Notes: generated by a model from the letters alone, not told the origin. Positions 53,054 to 63,462 are shown, counted from the first letter of the stretch. The stretch: DNA of 64,000 nt from Micromonospora sp. R77 (GCF_022747945.1 NZ_JALDST010000001.1:1302001-1366000), one strand, 5' to 3'. Numbers and translations are program-made.

Positions 53054-53526
53054 CACCGGGACCGGGTCGACCGCCAGCTGGCCAGCAGTCGGGCCTGGAG
53101 CCCGAACATCTCGCGCTCCTCCTCCGGCTCGGCATGGTCGTAGCCGAGCAGGTGCAGCACGCCGTGCACGGTGAGCAGGTGCAGCTCGTCCGCGGGCGAG
53201 TGGCCGGCGGTGGCCGCCTGCTTGGACGCCACCTCCGGGCAGAGCACGATGTCGCCGAGCAGCGCCGGCTCACCACCGGCCGGGGCGCTCTCCCCCGGGC
53301 CGTGGTCGACGCTGCCCTCGTCCATGGGGAAGGCGAGCACGTCGGTCGGACCGTCGCCGCCCATCCAGCGGTGGTTCAGCTCGGTCATGTAGTCGACGTC
53401 GACCAGCAGCACGGAGAGCTCGGCGAGGGGGTTGACCCCCATCTCGTCGAGGGCGTGCCGGGCGACGGCGAGCACGGCGTCGGTGTCGACCTCGACACCG
53501 GACTCGTTGGCGATCTCGATGGACAA
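53053..53526 (-). CDS. ybeY: Endoribonuclease YbeY (rRNA maturation factor)
   Basis: A 157-residue metalloprotein needed for 16S rRNA 3'-end processing and 70S quality control. The zinc motif [18 protein letters not shown] (H-x3-H-x5-H) is intact. The start is TTG 53526 (LSIEIANES), unusual but supported by the GAGGAAG site 5 nt upstream and by conservation. It is downstream of phoH in the usual order. Confidence 0.94.
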   Translation of the reverse strand: MSIEIANESGVEVDTDAVLAVARHALDEMGVNPLAELSVLLVDVDYMTELNHRWMGGDGPTDVLAFPMDEGSVDHGPGESAPAGGEPALLGDIVLCPEVASKQAATAGHSPADELHLLTVHGVLHLLGYDHAEPEEEREMFGLQARLLASWRSTRSR

Positions 53527-53544
53527 CTGTCTTCCTCTGGTAAG

Positions 53545-54603
<1,059 letters not shown>

Positions 54604-54738
54604 AGTTCGGGCCCGTCGGGCCCTGCGCCACCTGCTCTCGATCTCGGCGCCGGGCCCTGCTGGCGCGGCGGACGGACGTTACGCCCATGCTATCCGGTCA
54701 ACACCGGGCGCACCTCGCCCATTTCCCCGGCTCGGAGA

Positions 54739-56115
54739 TCAACTACCGGTGCGGAAGTCGTAGCCGTCGAAGGTCTCCTGGGCGCGGGTGAAGCGGTAGG
54801 TGGCCCAGTGCATCCGGACCACCACGCCACGCTCGTCGCGGGTCAGCCGGAGCAGCTCGCCGACCTCCCGCCCGGCCACCGTGCGGAACACGTCCGGCCG
54901 GTCCGGCAGCGGGGCGAAGACCGCCGGGGGGCGACCCGCCGGATCGTCCGCGCCCCGGGCCCGCAGGGTCCCGTCGTGCCAGGAGAAGACGTACTCGAAG
55001 CCCTCGCCCCACCACCGGCCCAGCACGCCCCGCAGGTGGTCGGGGGCCGGCTCGCCCGGCCGCCACGGCGCGATGTCGGCCGGGTCGTGCTCGGTCGCGG
55101 CGGCGAGCAGCCGGTGCGGCAGGTCGAAGACCTCCACGCCGGTGCCGGCGGAGCCGAGCACCGCGCAGCCCATCGCACCGGCGGTGCCGTCCCCACCCCG
55201 CCGGCCGTAGACGGCGGCCAGGAACCCGGGCATCGCCCCGTCGTGCCCGACGTGCACCACCCGCTGCCCCTGCGGCACCAGGATCAGGCCGAGCCCGAAG
55301 CCGGCCGCCCAGAGCGTCTCGTCGGTGGTGGTCAGCGGCCAGCGCATCTCGTCGAGGGTGGCCGGGGCGAGCACCGCGCCGGTCGGGTCCAGCGCGGCCG
55401 GGTCGGCCAGGAAGGCCGCCCAGCGGGCCATGTCGGTCGCGGTGCTCCAGAGCTGCGCGGCGGGGGCCACCGCCCCGAAGTCGGTCGGCGGTTCCGGCCG
55501 GGCCTCGTCCGAGTACGCGTCCACCAGGAACCCGGTCGCCGCCCGCTGTCCCGGCGTCGGCGAGGTCGCGGTCAGCCCGAGCGGGGCGAGCACCCGCTCG
55601 GCGAGCACCTCCGCCCAGGTGCCGCCGCGCAGCCGGGCGACCAGCTCGCCGAGGAGCGCCATGCCGAGGTTGGAGTAGTGGTAGCGCCGCCCGGTGGGCA
55701 GCACCCGCTCGACCCGGTGCAGGTCGGCGAGGAGCTGGTCCACGCCGGGGGCGCGCAGGGTGTCCCAGACGTCGCCGTGCGGCTCCCGCTGCAGGCCCGC
55801 GGTGTGCGACAACAGCCGGCGTACGGTCAGCTCGCCGTGCGCCGGCAGGTCCAGGTGCCGCCCGATCGGGTCGTCCAGGTCGAGCAGGCCCTCGTCGCGG
55901 CACTGGAGCACCAGCACCGAGGTGAAGGTCTTGGTGACCGAGCCGATCCGGAAGACGGTCTCCGGCCCCAGCGGGGTGTCGTTGCCGGTCCCGCCCACCG
56001 TGCAGGTCCAGAGCGGCCGGTCGGCCCGGTGCAGGGCGGCCGAGACCGCCGGGATCCGGCCCTGCGCCTGGGCCTGCGCCACCATCCGGCCGAGCCGGTC
56101 GTGCACCGTGATCAT
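54739..56115 (-). CDS. Serine hydrolase, beta-lactamase class C family
   Basis: A 458-residue penicillin-binding-protein-like hydrolase. S-x-x-K motif FRIGSVTKTFTSVLVLQ near residue 60 and Y-x-N motif RYHYSNLGMALLGEL near 150 are intact. A C-terminal domain follows the core. It has no signal peptide, so it is probably cytoplasmic, an esterase or D-amino-acid peptidase rather than a beta-lactamase. Single gene. Confidence 0.9.
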   Translation of the reverse strand: MITVHDRLGRMVAQAQAQGRIPAVSAALHRADRPLWTCTVGGTGNDTPLGPETVFRIGSVTKTFTSVLVLQCRDEGLLDLDDPIGRHLDLPAHGELTVRRLLSHTAGLQREPHGDVWDTLRAPGVDQLLADLHRVERVLPTGRRYHYSNLGMALLGELVARLRGGTWAEVLAERVLAPLGLTATSPTPGQRAATGFLVDAYSDEARPEPPTDFGAVAPAAQLWSTATDMARWAAFLADPAALDPTGAVLAPATLDEMRWPLTTTDETLWAAGFGLGLILVPQGQRVVHVGHDGAMPGFLAAVYGRRGGDGTAGAMGCAVLGSAGTGVEVFDLPHRLLAAATEHDPADIAPWRPGEPAPDHLRGVLGRWWGEGFEYVFSWHDGTLRARGADDPAGRPPAVFAPLPDRPDVFRTVAGREVGELLRLTRDERGVVVRMHWATYRFTRAQETFDGYDFRTGS

Positions 56116-56135
56116 GAGGGCAGTCTAGGGCCGCG

Positions 56136-56486
56136 TCAGCGGCAGAGCATCGGGCCGAGCGGCGCGCCGCCGAGCAGGTGCGCGTGCACGTGGAAGACCT
56201 CCTGGCCGCCGTACGGGCCGGTGTTGAACATCAGCCGGAACCCGTCGACGGTCAGCCCCTCCTCCTCGGCCACGAGGGCGGCGGTGGCGAGCACCTCGCC
56301 GGCCAGGCCGGGATCGCCCTGGGCGAGGGTCGCCACGTCGGCGTAGTGCTCCTTCGGGATGACCAGCACGTGGGTGGGCGCCTTGGGGTCGATGTCCCGG
56401 AAGGCGAGGGTCGTGGCGGTCTCCCGCACGACGGTGGCCGGGATCTCTCCCGCGACGATCCGGCAGAACAGGCAGTCGGTTCCCAT
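56136..56486 (-). CDS. HIT-family protein (Hint-like nucleotide hydrolase)
   Basis: A 116-residue protein with MGTDCLFCRIVAGEIPATVV, the zinc-like CLFC pair, then HVLVIPKEHYADVATLA and the histidine triad VFHVHAHLLGGAP. HINT proteins cleave purine nucleoside phosphoramidates. ATG 56486 lies 6 nt from a TACACT -10, so it is probably leaderless. Confidence 0.94.
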   Translation of the reverse strand: MGTDCLFCRIVAGEIPATVVRETATTLAFRDIDPKAPTHVLVIPKEHYADVATLAQGDPGLAGEVLATAALVAEEEGLTVDGFRLMFNTGPYGGQEVFHVHAHLLGGAPLGPMLCR

Positions 56487-56492
56487 CCGGGC

Positions 56493-56498
56493 AGTGTA
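56493..56498 (-). promoter_or_regulatory. -10 box of leaderless HIT gene promoter, at the end of the repeat element
   Basis: TACACT on the minus strand ends 6 nt before ATG 56486. Five of its six bases lie inside the conserved CCTTACAC end of repeat copy C. Confidence 0.6.
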
Positions 56499-56552
56499 AG
56501 GAAGGGCCCCCTGTTAACGCCTTCTGCATAGTAAGGGGCCCTTGTTAACGCC
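56494..56552 (-). repeat. GTTAACAGGGGGCCC intergenic element, copy C
   Basis: Read on the minus strand: GGCGTTAACAAGGGCCCC (56552-56535) then TTACTATGCAGAA and GGCGTTAACAGGGGGCCC (56521-56504), ending TTCCTTACAC. Two tandem halves of about 31 bp, like copies A and B. It fills the divergent gap between the HIT and SDR genes. Confidence 0.85.
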
Positions 56553-56579
56553 GTGCCGGGCTGCGGCAGGATGGCGGCC

Positions 56580-57341
56580 ATGGCGGGACGGGCGGTACTG
56601 GTGACGGGGGCCTCGCGCGGCATCGGCAGCGCGGTGGCGAGGGTGTTCGCGGCGGGCGGGGACCGCGTGGCGGTGCACCACCGCGACTCCGCCGAGCTGG
56701 CCGAACGGGTACGCGCCGACCTGCCCGGCGACGGGCACGTGGTGGTCCGCGCCGACCTCGCCGACCCGGACGCCGTCCGGGCGATGGTGGACGAGGCCGC
56801 CGAGCGCCTCGGCGGGCTGGACGTGCTGGTCAACAACGCCGGTGTCTACGGCCCCCGGGAGCTGCCGCACCCGGTCTTCGGCAACACCTACGAGCAGTGG
56901 CGCGAGCAGTGGCGGCTGGTGCTGGAGACCAACCTCACCGGCGCCGCCAACGTCACCTGGTGCGCCGCCCAGCACATGCGCGAGCGGGGCGGCCGGATCG
57001 TCAACGTCTCCTCGCGGGGTGCCTTCCGGGGCGAGCCGGAGCAGCCCGCGTACGGGGCGAGCAAGGCGGGGCTGAACGCGCTCGGTCAGTCGCTGGCCCT
57101 GGCCCTGGCCCCGTACGGCATCGCGGTGGCCACGGTCGCCCCCGGCTTCGTCGAGACCGACATGACCACCACCCACCTGGCCGGCGAGCGGGGCGACGCG
57201 ATCCGCGCCCAGAGCCCCTTCAACCGGGTGGCCCGCCCGGCGGAGATCGCCGCCGCCGTGCACTGGCTGGCCAGCCCCGAGGCCGAGTGGGCCTCGGGCA
57301 CCATCGTCGACCTCAACGGCGCCTCCTACCTGCGCAGCTGA
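56580..57341 (+). CDS. Short-chain dehydrogenase/reductase (FabG-like)
   Basis: A 253-residue classical SDR: cofactor loop VTGASRGIGSAVA, NNAG motif LVNNAGVYG, catalytic Ser in VNVSSRGAFRG and the YGASKAG Tyr-Lys. VHHRDS after strand 2 suggests NADP. The ATG 56580 or an in-frame ATG 56571 may be used. The substrate is unknown. Confidence 0.9.
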   Translation: MAGRAVLVTGASRGIGSAVARVFAAGGDRVAVHHRDSAELAERVRADLPGDGHVVVRADLADPDAVRAMVDEAAERLGGLDVLVNNAGVYGPRELPHPVFGNTYEQWREQWRLVLETNLTGAANVTWCAAQHMRERGGRIVNVSSRGAFRGEPEQPAYGASKAGLNALGQSLALALAPYGIAVATVAPGFVETDMTTTHLAGERGDAIRAQSPFNRVARPAEIAAAVHWLASPEAEWASGTIVDLNGASYLRS

Positions 57342-57369
57342 CGCCGCAGGGGCACGCTTCCGCCGGCGG

Positions 57370-57398
57370 CTCCGGGCACGCCGGCGAGGGGCCCGGAG
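57370..57398. terminator. Hairpin between SDR and rsmE
   Basis: CTCCGGGC (57370-57377) pairs with 57391-57398 around a 13-nt loop between convergent genes. Moderate strength. Confidence 0.4.
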
Positions 57399-57415
57399 AC
57401 GACGGACCCCGCGGG

Positions 57416-58150
57416 CTACCAGCGGTCGAGGCGGGCGGAGAGGACGCTCAGGGCGGCGACGCCGGCCGTGGAGGTACGCAGCACCGACGGGCCCAGCCGG
57501 ACGGGGCGGGCACCGGCCTCCCGGAAGGCGGCAAGCTCGGCCGGCGCGATCCCGCCCTCGGGGCCGACCACCAGGACGATCTCCCCCGTCGCGGGCAGCT
57601 CGGCGGTGGTCAGCCGCTCCTCGGCCTCCTCGTGCAGCACGAACGCGGTGGCGGCCCCGGCGATCCGCCGGACCACGGTGCGGGTGGACTCGTCGGGCGC
57701 ACCGGCCACCACCGGCAGCCACGCCCGGCGGGCCTGCTTGGCCGCCTCCCGGGCGGTGGCGGCCCACTTCTCCCGGGCCCGTACGCCCCGCTCACCGCGC
57801 CACTGCGCCACCGAGCGGGACGCCGCCCAGGGCACGATCTCGTCCACGCCGACCTCGGTCATCGCCTGCACGGCCAGCTCGCCCCGGTCACCCTTGGCGA
57901 TGCCCTGCACCACCACGAGCCGCGGGACGGACGCGTCGACGTACCCCCGAGAGGTGAGCCGGACGTCGAGGGTGCCCTTGCCGGCGGCGGTGACCACGGC
58001 GGCGGCCGTGCCACCCCGCCCGTCGGCGAGGAGCAGCTCCTCGCCGACGCGCAGCCGCTGCACGTCGGCGGCGTGGTGCCCCTCGGGACCGTCCAGGGTC
58101 AGCGTGTCACCGGTGGGCAGCGCCTCGACCAGGAACAGCGGCGCCGACAC
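57416..58150 (-). CDS. rsmE: 16S rRNA m3U1498 methyltransferase
   Basis: A 244-residue SPOUT methyltransferase. GPEGHHAADVQRLRVGEEL, QAMTEVGVDEIVPWAASRSV, the SAM knot VVGPEGGIAPAEL and LGPSVLRTSTAGVAAL are intact. It starts at GTG 58150, one base after the dnaJ stop, and is the last gene of hrcA-dnaJ-rsmE as in many actinobacteria. Confidence 0.94.
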   Translation of the reverse strand: MSAPLFLVEALPTGDTLTLDGPEGHHAADVQRLRVGEELLLADGRGGTAAAVVTAAGKGTLDVRLTSRGYVDASVPRLVVVQGIAKGDRGELAVQAMTEVGVDEIVPWAASRSVAQWRGERGVRAREKWAATAREAAKQARRAWLPVVAGAPDESTRTVVRRIAGAATAFVLHEEAEERLTTAELPATGEIVLVVGPEGGIAPAELAAFREAGARPVRLGPSVLRTSTAGVAALSVLSARLDRW

Positions 58151-58151
58151 C

Positions 58152-59297
58152 TCAGGGGTGCCCGTTGAAGGCGTCGCGCATCCGGGAGAAGAAGCCACCC
58201 TGCTTGGTCAGCTCGGCGACCTCCTCGCCCCGGGTCTTGGCGAAGTCGCGCAGCATCTTCTCCTGGTCGGCGTCGAGCTTCGTCGGGGTCCGCACGTCCA
58301 GGTGGACATAGAGGTCACCCCGGCCGGTGCCGCGCAGGTGCGGTACGCCCCGGGCGCGCAGCCGCAGCGTGCTGCCCGGCTGGGTGCCGGCCTTGACGTC
58401 GACCGTCTCCTCGCTGTCGAGGGTCTTGATGGTCAGCCGGGTGCCGAGCGCGGCGGCGGTCATCGGCACGGTGACCCGGCAGTGCAGGTCGTCGCCCTTG
58501 CGGGAGTAGACGTCGTGCGGCCGCTCGTGGATCTCCACGTAGAGGTCGCCGGCCGTGCCGCCGCCCGGGCCCACCTCACCCTGCTGGGCCAGCCGGATCC
58601 GCATGCCGTCCTCGACCCCGGCCGGGATCTTGACGGTCAGCGAGCGGCGGGTCCGCACCCGGCCGTCACCGGCGCAGGTCGGGCAGGGGTGCGGGATGGT
58701 GGTGCCGTAGCCCTGGCAGACCGTGCAGGGCCGGGCGGAGACCACCTGGCCGAGGAAGGTCCGCTGCACCGACTGCACCTCGCCCCGGCCGCCGCACGCC
58801 TCGCAGGTGGCCAGGTGGGTGCCGGCCGCGGTGCCGGCGCCGGAGCAGGTGGTGCAGAGCACCGCGGTGTCGACGGTGATCGGCGCCTCGACGCCGAACG
58901 CGGTCTCGTGCAGGTCCAGCTCCAGCCGCAGGATCGCGTCCGCGCCCGGCCGGGTCCGTGGACGGGGCCCCCGGGCACCGCCGGCCGCCCCGCCGAAGAA
59001 GGCGTCCATGATGTCCTGGAAACCGACGAAGGGTCCCGCGCCGCCCGGTCCCCCGGGGCCGCCGGCACCGCCGCCGCCCGGGGCGAGCGGGTCGCCACCC
59101 AGGTCGACGATCTGCCGCTTCCGGTCGTCCGAGAGGACCTCGTACGCCGCGTTGATGTCCTTGAACTTCTCCTGTGCCTCCGGGTCCGGATTGACGTCCG
59201 GGTGGAACTGCCGCGCCAGCTTGCGGTAGGCGCGCTTGATCTCGTCGTCGGAGGCCTCCCGGTTCACACCGAGAATGCCGTAGTAGTCCCTGGCCAC
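58152..59297 (-). CDS. dnaJ: Molecular chaperone DnaJ
   Basis: A 381-residue type I J-protein. J domain [24 protein letters not shown] with HPD at FHPDVNPD, a Gly-rich linker (residues 75-105), four zinc repeats [32 protein letters not shown], then client-binding domains. It corresponds to DnaJ2 beside HrcA. GTG 59297 (VARDYYG) is chosen; an ATG at 59315 adds six residues. Confidence 0.95.
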   Translation of the reverse strand: MARDYYGILGVNREASDDEIKRAYRKLARQFHPDVNPDPEAQEKFKDINAAYEVLSDDRKRQIVDLGGDPLAPGGGGAGGPGGPGGAGPFVGFQDIMDAFFGGAAGGARGPRPRTRPGADAILRLELDLHETAFGVEAPITVDTAVLCTTCSGAGTAAGTHLATCEACGGRGEVQSVQRTFLGQVVSARPCTVCQGYGTTIPHPCPTCAGDGRVRTRRSLTVKIPAGVEDGMRIRLAQQGEVGPGGGTAGDLYVEIHERPHDVYSRKGDDLHCRVTVPMTAAALGTRLTIKTLDSEETVDVKAGTQPGSTLRLRARGVPHLRGTGRGDLYVHLDVRTPTKLDADQEKMLRDFAKTRGEEVAELTKQGGFFSRMRDAFNGHP

Positions 59298-59370
59298 TGC
59301 GTTCCGTGTCCTCATGTTCGTCTCGCGTTGCACCGGTCGTCGGCCGGAGCCGGCCGTCGGCCCTGACTGG

Positions 59371-60393
59371 TCAGTTCTGGGCCAGCAGCTCGCCCACGTA
59401 GCGTGCCACGGCCCTCACCGTGGCGATCGTGCCGGGGTAGTCCATCCGGGTGGGACCCAGCACACCCAGGCCGCCGAGGGCGGTCGAGCCCGGGCCGTAC
59501 CCGGTGCTGACCACCGAGGCGGCCCGCAGGTTGTCGATCTCGTTCTCGTCGCCGATCAGCACCCGGGTGGTGGTGGACTCCGCCTCGCCGATCAGCTTGA
59601 GCATCACCACCTCCTCCTCCAGCGCCTCCAGGATGGGGCGCAGCGAGCCCTGGAAGTCGAGCAGTCCACCCCGGGTGAGGTTGGCGGTGCCGGCCAGCGC
59701 GATGCGCTCCTCGTGCCGCTCGACGAGGGTCTCCAGCAGCACGGTCGACAGCGTGGTCATCGCCCCGCGCAGGTGCGGCACGGCCTCGTCGACCAGCGCC
59801 TGGACCAGCGGCGGGGTCTCCGACAGGCGGCTGCCGACCAGCTTCTCGTTGACCAGCCGGCGCAGGTCGGTGACGTCGTCGGCGGGGATCGGCGCGGGCA
59901 GCTCGACCAGCCGCTGCTCGACCCGCCCGGTGTCCGCGATCATGACCAGCATCAGCCGGGTGGTGGAGATCGGCACCAGCTCCAGGTGACGCACCGAGGA
60001 ACGGGCCAGCGACGGGTACTGCACGACGGCGACCTGGCGGGTGAGCTGGGCCAGCAGCCGGACCGTGCGGTGCACCACGTCGTCCAGGTCGACCGCGCCG
60101 ACCAGGAAGCGTTCGATGGCGCGGCGTTCGGCCGGGCTGAGCGGCTTGACCCGGGACAGCCGGTCGACGAAGAGCCGGTAACCCCGGTCGGTGGGCACCC
60201 GGCCGGCACTGGTGTGCGGCTGCCGGATGTAGCCCTCCTCCTCCAGCACCGCCATGTCGTTGCGCACCGTCGCCGGGGAGACGCCGAGCTGGTGGCGCTC
60301 GACGAGGGCCCTGCTCCCCACCGGTTCCTGGGTGGCGACGTAGTCCTCGACGATCGCGCGCAGCACGGCGAGCTTGCGGTCGTCGAGACCCAT
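59371..60393 (-). CDS. hrcA: Heat-inducible transcription repressor HrcA
   Basis: A 340-residue HrcA: winged helix [27 protein letters not shown] and [31 protein letters not shown], a GAF-like central part, ending in [24 protein letters not shown]. It represses by binding CIRCE, which lies 22-48 bp upstream. ATG 60393 has a GGAGGTGGGAG site. Confidence 0.96.
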   Translation of the reverse strand: MGLDDRKLAVLRAIVEDYVATQEPVGSRALVERHQLGVSPATVRNDMAVLEEEGYIRQPHTSAGRVPTDRGYRLFVDRLSRVKPLSPAERRAIERFLVGAVDLDDVVHRTVRLLAQLTRQVAVVQYPSLARSSVRHLELVPISTTRLMLVMIADTGRVEQRLVELPAPIPADDVTDLRRLVNEKLVGSRLSETPPLVQALVDEAVPHLRGAMTTLSTVLLETLVERHEERIALAGTANLTRGGLLDFQGSLRPILEALEEEVVMLKLIGEAESTTTRVLIGDENEIDNLRAASVVSTGYGPGSTALGGLGVLGPTRMDYPGTIATVRAVARYVGELLAQN

Positions 60394-60414
60394 CTCCCAC
60401 CTCCTGGCGCACTC

Positions 60415-60441
60415 CTGGCACTCGACTGTAGCGAGTGCCAG
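60415..60441 (-). promoter_or_regulatory. CIRCE element upstream of hrcA-dnaJ
   Basis: CTGGCACTC at 60415-60423, a 9-bp spacer, and GAGTGCCAG at 60433-60441 form a perfect 9-bp dyad matching the CIRCE consensus (GCACTC-N9-GAGTGC core). The -10 box TACAGT of the hrcA promoter lies in the spacer (60425-60430, minus strand). Confidence 0.95.
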
Positions 60442-60576
60442 TCTACGTCGGTGCCCCCGCCGACGCGATGATCAGCGACGGACCTCCGGTGCGGCACCCC
60501 CGACGTCGACACACCAGAGCCGATCAGCCGGACATCCCGGGCGGTGTCGCTCTGGCGCCTGCTTGCCACCGGCCCC

Positions 60577-60582
60577 TACCGT
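60577..60582 (+). promoter_or_regulatory. -10 box of leaderless DUF4870 gene
   Basis: TACCGT ends 7 nt before ATG 60590; no ribosome site. Confidence 0.6.
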
Positions 60583-60589
60583 GGCGTCC

Positions 60590-61192
60590 ATGACTGAACC
60601 ACCTCGCCCGCCCGGAGCGGGGGACCCCGGCGCCCAGCCGGACCCGACCGCGCCGTACGGCTCGTCGGAGCCACCCACCGCACCACTGTCCGGGGCACCG
60701 GGCGGCGCCGGGTATCCCCCGCCCGGTGGCTATCCGCCGCCCACCGGCGGTCAGCCGCCGTCGGGCGGCTACCCCCCGCCGGGCGGCTACCCGCCGCCGA
60801 ACGCCGGCTACCCGACCGGCGGCGCGTACGGCGCCCCCACCGGCGGCTACGCCAACAACGACGACAAGACCTGGGCCCTGGTCGCGCACTTCGGCGGTGC
60901 CGCCGGCGCGCTGATCAGCTTCGGCCCGCTGGGCTTCGTCGCCCCGCTCATCGCCTACCTGGCCCGTGGTCAGCAGTCGCCGACCGTCCGGGCGCACGCC
61001 CTGGCCGCGCTGAACTTCCAGATCCTCTGGTCGATCATCGCGTTCGTGCTGCTCTTCGTGAGCTGGTGCCTGCTCTTCCTGCCCAGCATCGCGGTCGTGG
61101 TGATCCAGATCCTGTTCGGGATCATCGCCGGCATGAAGGCCAACGAGGGTCAGCCCTACCGCTACCCGATGTCCGCGAACTTCATCAAGTGA
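60590..61192 (+). CDS. DUF4870 membrane protein with Pro/Gly-rich repeats
   Basis: A 200-residue protein. Residues about 35-90 are a Gly-Tyr-Pro-Pro repeat region (GGYPPPGGYPPP-type), then the DUF4870 domain begins at DDKTWALVAHFGGAAGALISFG with three helices (about 100-120, 143-165 and 168-185). The repeated tract is cytoplasmic and disordered, as in many actinobacterial cell-envelope proteins. Function unknown. Confidence 0.88.
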   Translation: MTEPPRPPGAGDPGAQPDPTAPYGSSEPPTAPLSGAPGGAGYPPPGGYPPPTGGQPPSGGYPPPGGYPPPNAGYPTGGAYGAPTGGYANNDDKTWALVAHFGGAAGALISFGPLGFVAPLIAYLARGQQSPTVRAHALAALNFQILWSIIAFVLLFVSWCLLFLPSIAVVVIQILFGIIAGMKANEGQPYRYPMSANFIK

Positions 61193-61236
61193 CACCGGCC
61201 CGGCCGGCCCACGGGGTCGGCCGGGTCCCCGGGCGG

Positions 61237-62460
61237 TCAGGCCAGCAGGTCGCGGACCACCGCGTCGGCCAGCAACCGCCCGCGCAGGGTGAGCACCGCC
61301 CGCCCCGCCGCGTGGTCCGGCGCGGCCAGCAGGCCGTCGGCCAGGGCACGGGCCGCAGCCGCCCGGCCCGCGTCGTCCAGCACCGCCAGCGGCAGCCCCG
61401 ACGCGAGCCGCAGCCGCAGCATCACGTCCTCCATGTGCGCCTCGTCGGGCGTGAGCAGTTCCCGGGCCAGGCCGGGTGACTCCCCCGCCGCCAGGCGCTT
61501 CGCGTACGCGGTGGGGTGCTTGACGTTCCACCAGCGGACCCCGCCGACGTGGCTGTGCGCCCCCGGCCCGAGGCCCCACCAGTCGGCACCGGTCCAGTAG
61601 AGCAGGTTGTGCCGGCACCGGGCCGCCTCGGAGCGGGCCCAGTTGGACACCTCGTACCAGGAGAAGCCGGCCGCGTCGAGGGCGGCCTCCGCGGCCAGGT
61701 AACGGTCCGCCGCCACGTCGTCGGAGGGGTACGGCAGCTCGCCGCGCCGCATCCGCGCCGCGAGCCGGGTGCCGTCCTCCACGATCAGGGCGTACGCGCT
61801 GACGTGGTCCACGCCCGCCGCCACCACCTGCGCGAGCGAGGCGGCGAAGTCGTCGGCGCTCTCCCCCGGCGTGCCGTAGATCAGGTCCAGGTTGACGTGG
61901 TCGAAGCCGGCCTCCCGGGCTTCCCGGGCGGCCTCGGCGGCCCGGCCGGGGCGGTGCCGGCGGTCGAGCACCGCCAGCACCCCGGGCGCGGCGGACTGCA
62001 TGCCCAGCGAGATCCGGGTGTAGCCGGCCGCCCGCAGCGTCCGAAGCGACTCGGGCGTGACCGACTCGGGGTTGGCCTCGGTGGTCACCTCGGCGTCGGC
62101 GGCCAGCCCCCAGGTGCGGTCGATCCCGTCCAGGATGCGGGCCAGGTCGTCGGCGGACAGCAGGGTCGGCGTGCCGCCGCCGACGAAGACGGTGTCCACC
62201 CGCCGCGGCGGGGTGTCGCCGAGCACCCGACCGGCCAGCGCCAGCTCGGCCAGCACCGTGTCGGCGTACGACTCGCGGTCGGCGCCGCCGCCCAGCTCGG
62301 CCGAGGTGTAGGTGTTGAAGTCGCAGTAGCCGCAGCGGCTGGCGCAGAACGGCACGTGCACGTACACGCCGAAACCGCGCGCGCCGACCGAGGTCAGGGC
62401 GGTGGCGGGCAGCGCACCGTCGACGGGGACGGTCTCGCCATCTGGAAGGACGCCGGGCAT
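61237..62460 (-). CDS. hemW: Radical SAM heme chaperone HemW
   Basis: A 407-residue radical SAM protein, formerly called HemN-like. The cluster motif is VHVPFCASRCGYCDFNTYT near residue 34 (CxxxCxYC), and TVFVGGGTPTLL, EANPESVTPESL, RISLGMQSAAPGVLAVLDR and DLIYGTPGES are characteristic. It inserts or carries heme rather than oxidising coproporphyrinogen. The position before the Rpf-region gene matches Rv2388c. ATG 62460 shares a 19-bp gap with the next gene. Confidence 0.94.
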   Translation of the reverse strand: MPGVLPDGETVPVDGALPATALTSVGARGFGVYVHVPFCASRCGYCDFNTYTSAELGGGADRESYADTVLAELALAGRVLGDTPPRRVDTVFVGGGTPTLLSADDLARILDGIDRTWGLAADAEVTTEANPESVTPESLRTLRAAGYTRISLGMQSAAPGVLAVLDRRHRPGRAAEAAREAREAGFDHVNLDLIYGTPGESADDFAASLAQVVAAGVDHVSAYALIVEDGTRLAARMRRGELPYPSDDVAADRYLAAEAALDAAGFSWYEVSNWARSEAARCRHNLLYWTGADWWGLGPGAHSHVGGVRWWNVKHPTAYAKRLAAGESPGLARELLTPDEAHMEDVMLRLRLASGLPLAVLDDAGRAAAARALADGLLAAPDHAAGRAVLTLRGRLLADAVVRDLLA

Positions 62461-62466
62461 GGCCAC

Positions 62467-62473
62467 TAGTGTG
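62467..62473. promoter_or_regulatory. Overlapping back-to-back -10 boxes of hemW and enoyl-CoA hydratase genes
   Basis: TAGTGT (62467-62472, plus) lies 7 nt before ATG 62480, and CACACT (62473-62468, minus) lies 7 nt before the hemW ATG 62460. The two hexamers share five base pairs, so both promoters should be leaderless and mutually exclusive. Confidence 0.6.
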
Positions 62474-62479
62474 CCCGGC

Positions 62480-63289
62480 ATGACCTCTCCGGACGCTCTC
62501 GTGCGGGTCGCCACGGCCCGTGGGGTGACCACCCTCACCCTGGACAGCCCGCACAACCGCAACGCGCTCTCCACGCCGCTGATGACCGAGCTGCTGGCCG
62601 GGCTGGCCGCCGCGGTCGCCGACGACACCGTCCGGGCGGTCGTGCTGGACCACACCGGCCCGGTCTTCTGCTCCGGTGCCGACCTCAAGGAGACCGCCGC
62701 CGCGTACGCCAGCGGGACCGTGCCGGCCGGCATGCTCGGCGACGTCCTGGCGGCGGTGTGGGAGTGCCCGAAGCCGGTGCTGGCGAAGGTGGCCGGGCCG
62801 GCCCGGGCCGGCGGGCTGGGCCTGATCGCGGCGGCGGACCTGGCGGTCTGCGCGCAGGAGGCGACGTTCGCGTTCACCGAGGTCCGGATCGGCGTGATCC
62901 CGGCGGTCATCTCGGCGACCGTGCTGCCCCGGCTGCACCCACGGGCCGCCGCCGAGCTCTATCTGACCGGCGACACCTTCGACGGCCGGCGGGCCGCCGA
63001 GATCGGCCTGGTCACCGCGGCGGTGCCGGCCGACGGGCTGGACGCCGCCGTGGCCCGCTACTGCGACTCCCTGGTACGCGGCGCGCCGGGTGCGCTGACC
63101 GGCGCGAAGGAGTTGCTGCGCCGGCCGGCCACCACCGACCTGCGCGCGGAGATCGCCGAGTTGGCAACGCTCTCCACCGGGTACTTCCTCTCCGACGAGG
63201 GCCGCGAGGGCGTCCTGGCCTTCCGCGAGAAGCGATTGACTCGATGGGTGGCCGCTCTCGATGGTGGTCGAGGAGAGAGTGCGGGGTAG
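62480..63289 (+). CDS. Enoyl-CoA hydratase/isomerase family protein
   Basis: A 269-residue crotonase-fold protein: LTLDSPHNRNALSTPLMTELL, the CoA oxyanion segment GPVFCSGADLKETAAAY, and the second oxyanion loop GPARAGGLGLIAAADLAVC with Gly-Gly-Leu. The first catalytic Glu of true hydratases is not obvious, so it may be an isomerase or methylglutaconyl-CoA-type enzyme. Leaderless promoter. Confidence 0.9.
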   Translation: MTSPDALVRVATARGVTTLTLDSPHNRNALSTPLMTELLAGLAAAVADDTVRAVVLDHTGPVFCSGADLKETAAAYASGTVPAGMLGDVLAAVWECPKPVLAKVAGPARAGGLGLIAAADLAVCAQEATFAFTEVRIGVIPAVISATVLPRLHPRAAAELYLTGDTFDGRRAAEIGLVTAAVPADGLDAAVARYCDSLVRGAPGALTGAKELLRRPATTDLRAEIAELATLSTGYFLSDEGREGVLAFREKRLTRWVAALDGGRGESAG

Positions 63290-63335
63290 GAGCGTCGGCG
63301 GTCGGCCGGGTGGGAGGTAGGAGGGTCGGCGGCCG
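63290..63335. repeat. Imperfect direct repeat after enoyl-CoA hydratase gene
   Basis: Around 63285-63345 the motif GTAGGAG-GTCGGCGG-C-GGCCGGG occurs twice in tandem with small changes (starting near 63285 and near 63316). Low sequence complexity; may be only GC-rich spacer. The rest of the 173-bp gap shows no gene. Confidence 0.4.
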
Positions 63336-63462
63336 GGCGGGCGCGAGGTGGGCGGGTCGGGGCGCGGTCCGCAGCGGGTCGGTGACACTGCGGGAGGGGG
63401 CCGGTCGGACGACCCGGACGGTGTGTCGGGGGACGTACTCTTGGCGGACGGTCGAACAGGGG

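Noticed and set aside
60726..60914. 62-codon plus-strand frame in the DUF4870 gene
   Set aside because: Off-frame reading of the Gly-Tyr-Pro-Pro repeat region.
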